A stretch of 64,000 nucleotides of DNA, taken from positions 38,814 through 102,813 of the forward strand of contig JADGJC010000132.1 of assembly GCA_027596075.1 (NCBI GenBank), in the 5' to 3' direction. The stretch is from Rhizophlyctis rosea. Its lineage: Eukaryota > Chytridiomycota > Chytridiomycetes > Rhizophlyctidales > Rhizophlyctidaceae. Every line of letters begins with the position of its first letter. The stretch's first letter is position 1. The notes under the pieces were generated by a model. That model saw nothing but the letters and a program-made list of their open reading frames with translations, ran no database searches and was not told the DNA's origin. The position numbers were made by a program, and so were the translations under genes. This document shows positions 12,301 through 23,678 of the stretch, piece by piece.

Positions 12301-12483
12301 CAACAAACGCAACCACAACCTGAGATTGGCGCAGGCGCCACTACAAATAGGTCCAGAAGAAGAACGCAATCGTCGGTGGATACCCCCGACGAGCAATGGC
12401 AGAAGATGAGATGGATCAAGTTGTTTGTGAATTCACGGACGGTTGCGACGGGGATGAGTGCGAGTGGCGGGGATAGTGCTTAA
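9332..12483 (+). CDS. MHYT-domain seven-helix membrane sensor protein
   Basis: The N-terminal third is an MHYT domain: hydrophobic helices carrying the repeated signature MHFIGM, MHFTAM and MHYAGMHG. In bacteria these Met/His pairs are proposed to bind a metal and sense O2, CO or NO. Exons joined in frame: 9332-9517, 9586-9653, 9717-9852, 9917-10127, 10199-10449 and 10522-12483. Two signatures are restored only by splicing, which supports the model. After the helices comes a long cytosolic region of about 650 residues with no recognised output domain, no GGDEF/EAL and no histidine kinase. It holds a KEKEKEKEKEK charged stretch (near 11735-11770), a Gln/Pro-rich tract (near 12285-12325) and a short conserved-looking C-terminus. 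The family resembles uncharacterised fungal MHYT signalling proteins. The function of the cytosolic part is unknown. Confidence 0.88.
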
Positions 12484-12795
12484 TAGGATGGATCCCTGGC
12501 CACGCGCAAAAGGTGGCTTGTAAGAATATCTCGGAGGGCAGGAGGGAGAGGGAGTGTATAAATTTTGTAAGATAGTATCAGCATATTAAGTGAACGAAAA
12601 GTTGTAACATTACATATTCTTTGTCGAGATTCGACAATTTTACATGTTCGGGTTGCGTTTGGTGGACGGTTGGTTTTAAGATGCGCTTATATCATCTTGG
12701 GTTTTCTCTGCTATTTGACCCGTAACTTACAGCTTTTAAGGTACGGCTGTCATGGTATACATAGGTGAATGATGTGAAGGCTAGTAAAGCTAGAG
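12484..12795. other. Convergent 3' intergenic spacer
   Basis: About 310 bases between the tail ends of the MHYT gene (+) and the F-box-like gene (-). It is AT-richer than its neighbours (for example ATAAATTTTGTAAGATAG near 12558) and probably holds both 3' UTRs. No gene seen. Confidence 0.5.
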
Positions 12796-13473
12796 CTAGG
12801 GTTCTATCACTAATGGACGTGGGTAAGTTGGCATGACCAGAACATATATAGCTTTTTGTAAGATGTGGGGTGCGTTGGTGTCTTGGACGGTAGCGTCTTT
12901 CAAAATGGAAATCTTCCACTGGATGTTATCGAGCACATCTTGGCACGCAGGTGACCAGACCCAATGGGATGACGCTACCCAAGTAGATCCGCAGAAGTTG
13001 ATTTTGATGGACGTGTAGGTGAACCGAATGAGGGGGGCCCAAGTTCTGATCAGCTCCATCCGGGCGTCATGGTCCATAAGTGGGAGGAATTTGTAAGCGG
13101 GCACAAGGGGATTACGTAGGACGGCTCCATTCATTAGGAAGGAAGATAGGGGTAGTCTTTCACTGTCGGATATATTGCCGGTACTGTGGAACATTTGACT
13201 GAGGGTTTTGGAAAAGAAGAAGCTAATGGTAAGCCCAGCCCGGATCGTTTCTGAAAGCCCCTTGGCTACATACCTGAGAGCTCCTCTGAAGAAGAGTGCT
13301 TGGGCCCGTAACATGCGTAAGCGCACCGGACGTAGCACGTCGTTGAAGCGACGGTTGACGCGCAAGAGGGCTTTGAGATCGCCAGTGCGCACTTCTTCAA
13401 TCAAACTCTCCCCTATGTATTCAACAAGGACTTTTTGAAGGAGCTCGACTGGCAAGTTCGTGAGCAGATCCAT
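12796..13473 (-). CDS. F-box-like hypothetical protein
   Basis: A single-exon frame on the minus strand. I chose the internal Met at 13473 (MDLLTNLPVELLQKVLVEYI), where an F-box-like sequence begins; an upstream in-frame Met at 13569 would add 32 residues lacking obvious features. The NLPVELLQ.VL opening, followed by LL.VNRRFNDVLRP.RL, fits the first half of an F-box, which would link a target to an SCF ubiquitin ligase through Skp1. The remaining 170 residues have no recognisable repeat. The assignment rests on the short N-terminal motif and is tentative. Confidence 0.55.
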   Translation of the reverse strand: MDLLTNLPVELLQKVLVEYIGESLIEEVRTGDLKALLRVNRRFNDVLRPVRLRMLRAQALFFRGALRYVAKGLSETIRAGLTISFFFSKTLSQMFHSTGNISDSERLPLSSFLMNGAVLRNPLVPAYKFLPLMDHDARMELIRTWAPLIRFTYTSIKINFCGSTWVASSHWVWSPACQDVLDNIQWKISILKDATVQDTNAPHILQKAIYVLVMPTYPRPLVIEP

Positions 13474-14177
13474 ATTGTTCACGATAGTTGCAAAGCTGAA
13501 GAGAGATTCTGCTTCAGATGCAAGAAGAACACATGCTTTCAATCGTGCAGATATGAAAGATGCAATCACTGAATGCGGAATTGAGAATGGTCTCAGCTCT
13601 CCGAGGTTTCAGCCTGCCATAGCCCATCCGAAACGCGGCTTGAAACTGCAATGGGCAGAAAGGCCAGCGGCTCGGGACCCACGCGCTGTTTTGCATGATT
13701 TGATCATATACCCCACGCCAAGGTAATGCCATCTACCTTTGCTGAAGAAGTGTACAGGACCCTTCATGCGTCAGAGTCCAATCCATTCCATTGCCAATGA
13801 TCCTGATTGAAGGGACCTCCTTGCGCAAATCAGATGTTCCATCGCTGGCAACTGTGGTGCCCCATCGGCTTTGTTTATTTACAAATAAACGGGCATCGGG
13901 CACGATAGATGAAGGATTGATGAAGGACGGACAATGCAAAATGAACTAGAGGTGGCGAAGCAAAGAAAATGTATTTACTGTTTTTTCAACAATACCGGAC
14001 CTATGATACACAAGCTACAATCATATCTGCTTTACGACCATACATGCCGTTTGATATCCGTTTCATATGCTATATATCTGTGTAGACTAACTGCACTATC
14101 TCTTCTGCTAGGAGTACGTGTAGGTTTACGTGTAGAGGTTTATCCTTCACTACCTGTAGAGAGTGTCCTTGATTGAA
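13474..14177. other. Intergenic, no gene seen
   Basis: About 700 bases upstream of the F-box-like start and downstream of the KNH gene. It may hold the 5' leader of the former (including the optional 13474-13569 extension) and the 3' UTR of the latter. Nothing else recognised. Confidence 0.45.
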
Positions 14178-14955
14178 TCAGAGCGCAGCGACGACGGCGC
14201 CGGCAATGGCAGCCGCAGCGATCACACCAGGAAGGATCTTCTCCGCCCCAGATCCCTGAGCAGTCGGAGTTGCAGATGCAGCGGCTTTGGAGGTGGTGGC
14301 GGCAGCAGCAGTGGTGGTAGCAGCGGGGGCAGCGGTGGTGGTAGCGGGAATGGGTGCAGCAACGGTGGTACCAGCGGCGGGGGCAGGGGCGGTACCGTTA
14401 GCGGGAGCAGCAGATCCACCAGTGAGGGCGAATTGAGGGGTGTAGATGAAGTCAGTGGTCGATCCGACTTGGCACCTGCAAGGAAACAGCCGAGTCAGCC
14501 CATCTGTGTCTGTGTCTGTGTGATAAAGTCGCTAAAGAATATGTCATTTACCTGAAGGTGAAGCTGGGGCCAGCGACAACGTTGGCGGGAATTTGCACAG
14601 TGAGGCTTCCGGCTGCGAGCGGGGCCTTACCGAGAGAGCCACCAACGGGAACACCAACGTTTGCGCCAGCACGAGTGTCCTGCAAACAGAAAAGATATTT
14701 AAGACAGAGGTCAAATGAAGGAGAAACCAAGAAACAACAGTGGGAGGTGCGAAAACTCACCACAAGGACAACGTCAATCTGGTCGGTGCCTTGAGCGTTA
14801 ACACCGCTGCCGTTGGGGAGCCAGAGCCATTGCAAAGTGACGGGACCACCGACAGCGAAGGAGCTGCCTTGGGTAGGGGCGTTCCATGAGACGGCGCCGG
14901 CGAAGACTCCGACGATCGTAGCGAGGAGAGTAAGGGCGATGGCGAAGGAACGCAT
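14178..14955 (-). CDS. Secreted KNH-type GPI-anchored surface protein
   Basis: Three exons on the minus strand join in frame: 14955-14761, 14679-14552 and 14475-14178. The protein opens with a signal peptide (MRSFAIALTLLATIVGVFAGA). Next comes a Kre9/KNH-like beta domain (SWNAPTQGSSFAVGGPVTLQW ... IDVVL ... SLTVQIP), then a low-complexity Ala/Thr/Pro region (about 14240-14400). It ends in a hydrophobic Ala-rich tail preceded by small residues (QGSGAEKILPG), the pattern of a GPI-attachment signal. Members of this family are wall or plasma-membrane surface proteins related to proteins needed for beta-1,6-glucan assembly; a specific role cannot be assigned. A TATA-like box lies about 175 bases upstream. 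Confidence 0.85.
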
Positions 14956-16811
14956 CTTTTTTACTGTTGATATGTAGTAGTGTTGAGGTTGAAGTAGTTA
15001 TGAGATGGTCTTTTCGCTACTCGAAGGGCGTTGTGACAACCCGAGATATATGATTTGTAGCAGAGAGCGTGGGAACAAGGCGTGGAACTGGCTGAAGTGT
15101 GCCGGAAAGTGGGGGGGCGACAACTCCTTTTATATCTAATCGGCAAGGGAGGGAGTGTGGGAAAATTGCCGAATCCGGGGAGGTGGCGGACAGAGGACTG
15201 ACTCGGAGTGGGTGTGCCCGAGTGCAGTGCAGTGCGTGAGTGCTGTCAATTGACAATTTGACGCGTGTGTGAGGTGTGTGCAATAGTGTGAATGAGTGAG
15301 TGATCGTGACAGTCCCTACCATGTTGTGATACCTTTACCAACGTCATCCAGCGGCCCCCACCATGCTATGCAACATACAAGCAGATTGCCTACCCACATC
15401 AAAGCAGACTGATGGTAAATTGTAATACTCAAATTGATACATTCACTACATCCACCCATCATGCCATCGTCCCATATGACGCTGCAGACACTCTCTTGCC
15501 ATCCACTGTGCTACCCACGACTGGGAGAGTGAAGGCACCTCAAGGCTCATCTGGCTCATCACGCACTGGGGCCAAAGATGGGCAAGGCAAATTAAAAGAG
15601 GGCCACAAGCCACATCGTTGGCATCCAACACACGAGGCCCCCTAACTTTGATTAGGCTGGTCTGCTGGTTGCACCAACTGCACGCACGAGATAGACTCGC
15701 CTGTCCAAAGAGCCGGTAATCACAGCGCCCGGGACCGAGCGCACGGATGTGGCGCATCCGCTTTCCTTTTGCAAGAACTCAGTCAACTCCTTTCGATGAC
15801 GCAAATTGGGTTGTATTAAAGATTTTGTATGACTTTGTACGACGCTGTTCGAAGGGGCTCGAACTGGCCGCTTTGAACGGTATTGAACCTGCAATAAGGA
15901 TATGGTATAGCATCCCCGATGTGCTTTCTCAATACGAGAACCTTTCCCTCGTTCCCACTCTTTTTGACAACTTCCTCAGATCCACAATTGAAGAATACCC
16001 CCATTTTGACAGGTGCAGGTCCAATATTACTCATTACCTATGTTTACTTACTTGACCCTCCACGCAACAGGATGCACAGCTATGGTTTCCCACAATAATG
16101 ATTGTCACATCAATCATTCGCTGCAGAAAGATGCTTTCTGCTGGCGGGCTCTTCCGGCTTCCCACTTCGCCGACAGCATCCGCAATGCATATTCTCAATC
16201 ACTGGTCGGCATCTAGTCTTGCTTCTGGCTTATGGGAATGCAACACGACCGGGAGTGGGTCCACAATGACTCCATCTAGACTTGCAAAGCATGCGTCGAT
16301 TCCCCAGCCTCTACTGTGCCCCTGTCATGATAATTTCTTCACGCAGACATCCCAGAAAATGAAATTTACAGACGAACATTCCACATTCCCTTTCGAGCTT
16401 GTCTCCCTGTCTCCTCTCCCGCCACCCGTGCCACCAAGGCAATGTTTATGTGCTTACGGCATCCCACTTTATCTTGTGCCACGCCACGCGGCTTCTCCCG
16501 GCCCCGCATCGTGCCTCTCCTTTCACTGTCGACTTTTTACCTCCCCCACATTAACAAAAATAGCTGCACTTATAAGCACCGAGCTGTTCGAGGTCATTGC
16601 CTTGATCACGCACTCGTACTTAGGGCACTCGTACTAGGTTGCCAGTTACGTCATAAGGCCCCTCTTCGTAGGACAGGCGTGTCGGGTACTGTGGTGGAAC
16701 CAAGCATACAATCCTGTTGGCGTCCGCAATTTGCAGCACCTCCTTCAGAGTCGATAGATCTGCGTTGTCCTTGTTGAATCAACGTTACTTGTGTCGCAAA
16801 ACCTTCACATT
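14956..16811. other. Divergent intergenic region
   Basis: About 1.85 kb between two divergently transcribed genes (KNH on minus, CASTOR-like on plus). The KNH side contains the TATA-like box. Open frames such as 16098-16637 show no domain or conserved pattern. No RNA gene recognised. Confidence 0.45.
15127..15136 (-). promoter_or_regulatory. Possible TATA box of the KNH gene
   Basis: Read on the minus strand this is GATATAAAAGG, a strong TATA match about 175 bases upstream of the ATG at 14955. Distance and orientation fit a promoter. Not proven. Confidence 0.4.
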
Positions 16812-18784
16812 ATGGCGGGCACCATAGCCATCCTTCCCTGCCGCTTGCAGTTGCTTACCCTCCCGAAGGAGTCGCTTCCCGGAGTGATGCACGCAGTGGT
16901 GCGCAACTTGTACTTTCGAAGGTACAGCCCTTCTCATAAGCAACACGGCCATAGACTTCATTGAATCTTCGATGAATGAATAACTCATTAGTCCATGTCT
17001 TCAAATCACATGCATTTCTTCGTATTAGACGAGACACATTCTTCAGCTACACAGAGAACTCCTTGGAAGTGTCTATTGTTGCCGACGTGGAAACCGTGGC
17101 GCGGGATTTTCCAAAGCAAGGGTCGTCGGCATGTCCTGGGTTCACCATCTGCGAAGATCCTTTCCGAGCGTTGCAGATTGATTCCGAATATGGAATAGGT
17201 GCGGCTTTGGATTTGCCTTCTTCGAACTCTCAAAGGTCCTCCCACCTGCATCCTGACGCGTCCGCCCCGTCAAATAGACGACTCGGGAAAGAGAATCAAT
17301 CAGCTGTCCGCACCACTTGCCAGAGCAGGAATTAGTATCTTCTACCTTTCGACATATCAGACTGATTTCGTTTTTGTACGTGTATTCTTTCAGCGATGTT
17401 GTCAAAGCATTCTGAACCAATGAGCACAATCACCCATGCACTCTCTTTGATGCCATGAATGAAATGCAGGTCAAAGAAAAACGTATCCCAATGGTCATCT
17501 CCACCCTCGAAGCCCACGGTTTCGAATTCGCCGATCTCGAAGACCTCGACATCCCCCTCACACCAACATCCCACAACGACCCCATCAGCGCCGCTACACC
17601 CGAACCCCTCTCAGCCTCCTTCGAACCACCGTCACACATCATGGAGCGGGAAAGTGGATCAATATCACCCAAATCATTGGCATCGTCACGCGCAGGGGAA
17701 CCTTTGATTGACCCGCGGCTGTTGGACAAGAAGCTCGTACCGGGAAACACGTTGCGGTTGGTGGGGTTGAATAGAGAATATGTGGATCATTGGGCGATGC
17801 AGATAATCAAGATTATCTTCTATCCGGATGTTTTGATTGATGGAAGGTAGGGGTTATGATTGGGAGAAGGAAGTGAGGGAAAGGGTATTGGTGCATGAGC
17901 AGGGCCACTGTTTCAATTTTGGGCATTTCCACCAACGCTTCCATCTTATGACTTCCACCAGGCGCGGCTCACGAGCATCAACACCCATCACACCGCGTCT
18001 CTTCTCTTACACATCAACAGAAGAAGGCATATCCCTTGTCGCCGATGAAACCGTGCTTGAGCAATTCCCGGAACATTTCCTCAACATGAGCGTGTTGCCT
18101 CGACCGCTGAAATGCATTCAGGTGGACTTGACAGCGCAGGGGATGGAAGCATCGGGGACGGGTGGGTTTTTTGGGGGCTGTGGCTGTTTGGGGTCTTGCA
18201 GGGGGTGGATGACATGATTGGAGTTTGGCGAAGTGAATGTCGCACTTATCGTTTGATGTGGTTTATAGATCGATACGGCATTGTGTATTCTATGGCAGAT
18301 CCGCTGGCGGCTGGAGGGATCAACCTATTGTTCCTGAGTACCTTCATGACATCCAATGTTCTGGTACGTTCTTGTTATGTGTTGCTCATTATGAAAGATT
18401 GGTTCTGGCTTATAACTCCAATGAATTTTGACCACTCTTCAATGATAGGTAAACGCCTCCGACCTCTCACGAGCCCTCGCCATCCTCCATGTCGTCCGAG
18501 AAGACGCCGCCCTACAATCACCCATCTCAACGCCACGAGCATCACCCGACGAGCCGTTTTCGTACAACCAGACGGAGGACGGGTTCTTTGGAGGGTGGGA
18601 GGACGAGGAGGAGGGAGATGGGAGAAGTAGTCGGACGCCGAATGGGGAAGGGGGCATGGTGTCCAGTGTGAGCGTGGTCGGTGTGAATGGTGGGCATTAT
18701 GATGATGGTGCGGGTGCGAAGGTGTTGACGGAGAAGTTGGGACGGTTGGTGGTTGATACGAAGGGGGCGAGGGATTTGGGTTAG
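16812..18784 (+). CDS. CASTOR: CASTOR-like ACT-domain protein (arginine-sensor family)
   Basis: Seven exons restore one frame: 16812-16921, 17029-17198, 17278-17375, 17470-17846, 17962-18161, 18269-18363 and 18449-18784. The product carries paired ACT modules with the order and signatures of animal CASTOR/GATS proteins. These are an N-terminal ILPCRLQLLTLP strand, FFSYTEN...V.IVAD, APLARAGISIFYLSTYQTDF then VFVKEK, a second LRLVGLNREYVDHW...IIFYPD, then FSYTSTEEGISLVAD and DPLAAGGINLLFLSTF. In animals CASTOR1 binds arginine and relieves inhibition of GATOR2, so mTORC1 is activated; a role in TORC1 nutrient sensing here is inference. A Pro/Ser/Thr-rich insert (17540-17700) separates the halves and the last 90 residues are disordered and acidic. 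In the final STF motif the residues read MTSN where human CASTOR1 has NFDH (recalled alignment), so arginine contact may differ. Confidence 0.85.
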
Positions 18785-20510
18785 GGGTGTATGGGAGGGA
18801 GGTGGTGCGAAAGGAGCTGAGCGAGGGGTTTGTGTATATAAGTTAATATCTTTATGTAGGATAGAACGTAGGATGTAGGAGCAAGAGGTCGGTTGTGGTA
18901 GGTAAAAATAGTAGGTTATTGCCCATTGTGGCTGCATTGTAGTGGGTGTTGGAAAGGCATCTTTCGCAATAGCAATTCACGTCACGCTCCCCGTGCTTGT
19001 ACAGCATTGTTATCCAAGGCTAATCTCATCCGCTGAGTTGAGACGATATATATGCTTCCAGCCTTCTGCCCAAAGGGGAACGAGGCTCGTTTGGAGGTGC
19101 CGAAGCAAAATATCCAAAGGAGTGTCAAATGTTCAAATGAGCTGAACCACCAAAACAACCTGCACCCATGTCGGACCATCGCTTCCTTTTCCACCCCGTT
19201 CGCTTCTATTGAATAGCTGGTTTGATACATGATCCAAAGAACTAACAACACAAACGCTTCAAGGCGAAGATGGTTTAGTTATGCTGGGAAGTCATGCAGA
19301 AATACAGGAGCAGTGACAGCGAGGAAGGGCTTCAAAATGCGACAAAAGCTAACCATACAAGCGAACCCACAAGTGAGCAGCACGAGATTGGTCACGTATG
19401 AACCAACAACAAGGACCAAAAGTCCGAAGGTCTTGCATGACGCCGTCCGCATTTCTTCCGCCCTCCCAACACTGTCACACACCCCACTCACCAAGGACTG
19501 GGAACCCGAAGCTGTGAGCTTCTCGCGGTTAAACCAGTTCAGAATTGACTTGTGGTAAAGCGGTAAACCTTGACTTGGGAGTTATCGAATGCGACGGAAG
19601 GAGGGACGAGCAACCGGGAACACGAAGTCGGTTGAGAAGACCTTGACTGACTCAATAGGTCACTTGACTTGAAGTTATGAGGTGTTCGCTGTTGCGGAGT
19701 GGTGAGTAGGTTGGTGGATTCTAAATGAAGATGGAGTGGCGTGTCCCGTACTGCTCAGAGCCCGGCTGCTTTTGGCTTCTGACTTGAGCCTAAAAGGATA
19801 GTCATGTCAGTATTACTTGAACAATGTCCGCACTGGCCAATCCCCCCAAGGTCCCAGTTGGCGATCAACTGACTCAATCTTACCTGTTCGCCTGTATGTT
19901 CAATAGACGCAATATGTGATTGCTTGTATGTATGACCACAAAATATCTTTGGTCTATGTAAATGTCTGAGAGTTGTGGGAAAGAAGATTTGGGAAAGGAG
20001 GTGAAAGACGGCGAAAGGTTTTGGGGGATATGGTGTGGCTTGGCCCGTCTGATCGCCAGGGTCCATACCACTCTCATTGGTGGATCGTAGCTCAACAGCC
20101 GCGTTCTATGGGTAACTCAAGGCGGCTAAACTACTGCCAATCAATGGATTCATTAGGATGGCTTGCCCGCATTGACAAAGACCCTCAGTTTTCATTTATC
20201 TCATGTGAAATCTCGCTGAAAGTGTCGAAGTTTGTGGGGCTTGTAGGCTTCACTCCTTTTGTTGCAACCCTCCTTCCAATTTCTCATTCACCGAAAGCAA
20301 GTGCCCCTAAGTTGCTTCACATTGATGTTACGATTGTTTTATGCGACATGTCTGAGGTGAAGTTGTTTGTCTCGCAATTCTTCAAGTCTCAAAAAGTGCA
20401 TGCCGGAGCTGGACAAGGCCATCACACAACTGACACCGTTCCTTCATATCAATCCGTATCGATCCAATCCTCATGAATGGAATTCCTGTCACTTACTCGA
20501 CATCGACTAG
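18785..20510. other. Intergenic region; may hold the 5' exon(s) of the WD40 gene
   Basis: About 1.7 kb without a gene I can defend. Near its end a possible coding start (ATG at 20400, MPELDKAITQLTPFLHINPYR) lies in the frame that would enter the first certain WD40 exon, but a TAG at 20508 intervenes unless an intron is removed. The rest shows only short overlapping frames. Confidence 0.4.
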
Positions 20511-22596
20511 CAGAAGAAATGCGTAGGCATATACAGGTACGTGCCTTAATTTTGGCGGCGTATACCAACAGACTGCCGTCCCCTTCTCTTGGCTTCACAC
20601 CTCCCCTTTCGCCAATATTGATCCTGCTGCGGCCCCAACTTGGGACTATTCTCAATCACAAATAGAGGTCACGAAGGCACAGTCTACAGCCTGGACGTGA
20701 GGTATGCTTCAGGTGCTCAGTCGCGATCGCAGTCAAAGGAGGATGTTAGTGGCGCGAGCGGTGCTCGGGAAAAGAAGAAGAGAAAGAAACCGTCCAGAAG
20801 GGTGGAGCCTGCTTCCGGGGATGACGGTGACGGGGTTGTGTTGGTGTCTGGTAAGGGAGGGATTCTCGGGTGCTACTGGTCGCCGAGGAGGGCCGGCTAC
20901 TGACAACTCGTGATGACTTGACTGACATTAGGCTCACACGATCAGAGCATTATTATTTGGGATGTTCGAATAGACAGTTCTCGACCAAAAGACCTGTTTG
21001 TGGCGGTAAGAATTCAAAATGTTGGGGCCCCAACTTCGACAATAGTTCATAACAGTAAATGACTTCGGTGCGGCCGACACGTCAACTTTCGCAACTCTCA
21101 CAGTTGTCTCAAATGCAAAGTCTTCGGGCCCACGCCGCTGACGTCTTTGCGCTGGAACTGTTTTCAGATGACAAGAGATTGGGGAACTTGATATCAGGAG
21201 GAGACTATACTGTTAGGACGTGGGATGTTGAGGTGAGAAAGACTGTCTTCAGCATAGATGCGAACGAGAGACGCTTAAGGTCTTGCCTGTTGCTCATAAG
21301 ATTTTGACATAGGAAGGACGGGAAGTCCAAACCTTTACAGGGCACACCGGGTACATTGCATGTCTGCGTGTCCGGGGAAAGCGGGCTTTTTCCGGATCGT
21401 GGGATACAACAATCAGGTCTTGGAATTTGGAGGTGAGATCCTACCTTCACCTACAATCAAAGGATGGATTCCAAAACTTTTCAATGACCTGCATAAGATA
21501 GGCGGGAAAAGGCATGCACGTCTTCAAAGGCCATAAAAACCTTGTCAACTGCATCGACGTCACAGATACGGACATCTTCAGCGGGAGTTGGGACATGACG
21601 GTTATTCAGTGGAGTCGGGCGGTGAGTGGAGACTCTCCCTTGTGTTCGGTCGTTGCCAGTTAGGCTGAGAATATGTTGGGCTTGTAGACGGGTGAAGCGG
21701 TGAACGTCTACCAGGGACATACGGATGGTGTGCAATGTTTGCAGATTTATCAGGATTTGCTGTTGACTGGGTAAGGAGTAGCAAAACTCTGTTGTTCATG
21801 ATCAAAGAACTGAAAAAGTCGCCGTTCACTGAACTTCGGTCCCACTCCCTGTCACAATAGCTCTATGGATAAGACCATCAGAATGTGGAACACAAAGGTA
21901 CCCATTGCCCATCAGTAACTGGCAGTTGGATTGGAGCCGCATCAAGCCATTGCACTTCTGGCGCTATTCTCACTGGCCATCTGTTTCAAATTCAGACAGC
22001 AAAAACGTTCCGCGTGCTGAAAGGCCACCAAGGCGGAATAGAATGTTTACATGTGATAGACGGTCTATGTTTTTCGGGATCGTATGATAAGTCTATAAGG
22101 TAAGCTCTTCCAAACCTATGGAGATCCCATCCTCCAAGTGCTTCTTCGATGACTTCTCTAACTATTATTCTCATTTCTCTCAGATGTTATAAAGTAGATG
22201 TACGTATCTATCGGGTCATTGCAGTGGTTGATAATCTGAACTGACACATCTCTCAATGACCTCAATCCATATGCTCACCGCCTTCCAGACGGGAGAATGC
22301 TTGAGGACTTACGACGGACATACGGATGGAGGTACATCGGACTTTAGTACCACTGACTTGTACACGCTGAGGCTGATCATCGCGCTCTCGCAGTGTATTG
22401 TCTGAAATATATGGACGGGATCCTGTACAGTGGATCTGGAGATAAGACCATCCGGGTGTGGGACGCACGGGTAAGTGTTTAATTGTGCTGTTCGCCCGCC
22501 GAAGCATGGCTTTGACTTGTTCATCATATGTAGGACTTGACAACAAAACCAGCCAACTCCAGTTGGTGGGCACGCTGTTGTGGGTGTCGGGATTGA
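20511..22596 (+). CDS. Seven-bladed WD40 repeat protein (5' end not fixed)
   Basis: Many short exons spell seven WD40 repeats. They are GHEGTVYSLDV...SHDQSIIIWDVR, LRAHAADVFALEL...GGDYTVRTWDVE, FTGHTGYIACLRV...GSWDTTIRSWNLE, FKGHKNLVNCIDV...SWDMTVIQW, YQGHTDGVQCLQI...SMDKTIRMWNTK, LKGHQGGIECLHV...GSYDKSIRCYKVD and YDGHTDGVYCLKY...GSGDKTIRVWDAR. That makes a closed propeller. Blade 1 has a long basic low-complexity insert (EKKKRKKPSRR, near 20775-20810). The small exon 20511-20536 reads into blade 1 in phase. Blade 2 joins cleanly if the acceptor is at 21103 rather than near 21056, which avoids an in-frame TAA. The start codon lies upstream and is unresolved. The last codons after blade 7 are odd (WWARCCGCRD), so the 3' end is also provisional. 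It is a scaffold-type protein with unknown partners; no F-box was seen. Confidence 0.75.
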
Positions 22597-23678
22597 AAGG
22601 TGTAAATTACGTGTAAACTTGAGCTGTAAATTCTCAGTGTATGATGATGACGGTTAGCTTAAGCCTTGTCTGGGACGGTGAGATGGAGCATCCGGCCTCA
22701 AATGGAAGGAACGAGATGGCAGACACCGGTTTCATTTGAAAAGACTGTGTTTCCGCCAAGTTGATGCAACAAACCTAAGCTTTGCAACTCCTTCCTCCCC
22801 GTCACACTTGCACACCCGCCCTTTTCCCATCCGCACCAAGCTGGCAACACGAGCAACGGTTTTCGGCATCGTCTCTCCCTGATGTGCCCCATCGTCATGT
22901 CTCCTTCAACACCACTATCCGTACTACTTTCACCCTGCTCGCTGCTCCTATGCGCTTTCCTTTGAGACTTCTGCCTCTCCAGCACTGCGAAATGACTTGC
23001 TATTTTTGGCTATGCGAGCATCTTCGAAGTGTTGAGCAGAGGCTAGGGGCATTGGAGTCATTGTGAACCATCCTTGTACCAAGCACATTATCAGTGCAAT
23101 CGAAATGAAGTCACATGCCAAGGCGCAGTCCCCTCCCTTCCACTCATTGTGGAGGAAAGGATATTGCAGCCCTCCAGGGCCCGATCGTGGCGCAGGCATT
23201 TCATCAATCAACTGCGGAATCATCGATGAGCAGGAAAACGTCGCCACAGCTTCCCCTCCATCTGAAACATCGCTCTGTCATGTGAACAGAAGGCGCGCAC
23301 TTTTACGTGCAATATTCAGCCAATAACTGAAGGATACGGAATCTTGATTGGAACCCACATGTCAGGGAAAAGGTGGCGGATTAAGGGCGTGCAGATGGCG
23401 TGTGACATGACACCCTCTTGTTGAAATTCATGCTCAGCCAACATACTGATTTGAAACTTGCATAAAAGAACACCATCACCTCGTCCATCCCCTTTCCACT
23501 TTCCTTCTCATCAAGCAAAAACACCCTCCTCTCATAACACCCGGAACACAAGTCTCAAACAAGTCTGACTAGTCGGGTAGTCCCCTATCTCTCTCTCTCT
23601 CTATCGTAGCAAGTACTAGTATATCAATCGTCTGCAAATACTCATAAAAACAACAAACAATCACAAAAAAACACCACG
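22597..23678. other. Intergenic, upstream region of the RRM gene
   Basis: About 1.1 kb with no recognised gene. The last 200 bases are strongly pyrimidine-rich, including a CT run at about 23590-23605 and CATAAAAG near 23462, and look like the promoter and leader of the RNA-binding protein gene. Confidence 0.45.

Noticed and set aside
14222..14419. Plus-strand Gly/Ser-rich and alternative low-complexity frames opposite the KNH gene
   Set aside because: They are antisense shadows of the Ala/Thr/Pro codons of the GPI protein, which has a signal peptide and in-phase introns.
15850..15925. A tRNA-like stretch (GTTCGAG and CCCC segments on the minus strand)
   Set aside because: The presumed T-stem and acceptor stem do not pair and no anticodon arm can be drawn.
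16098..16637. A 179-codon open frame in the intergenic region
   Set aside because: Composition is Pro/Ser/Cys-rich as in random frames, no domain pattern, overlapped by another long frame at 16442-16777.
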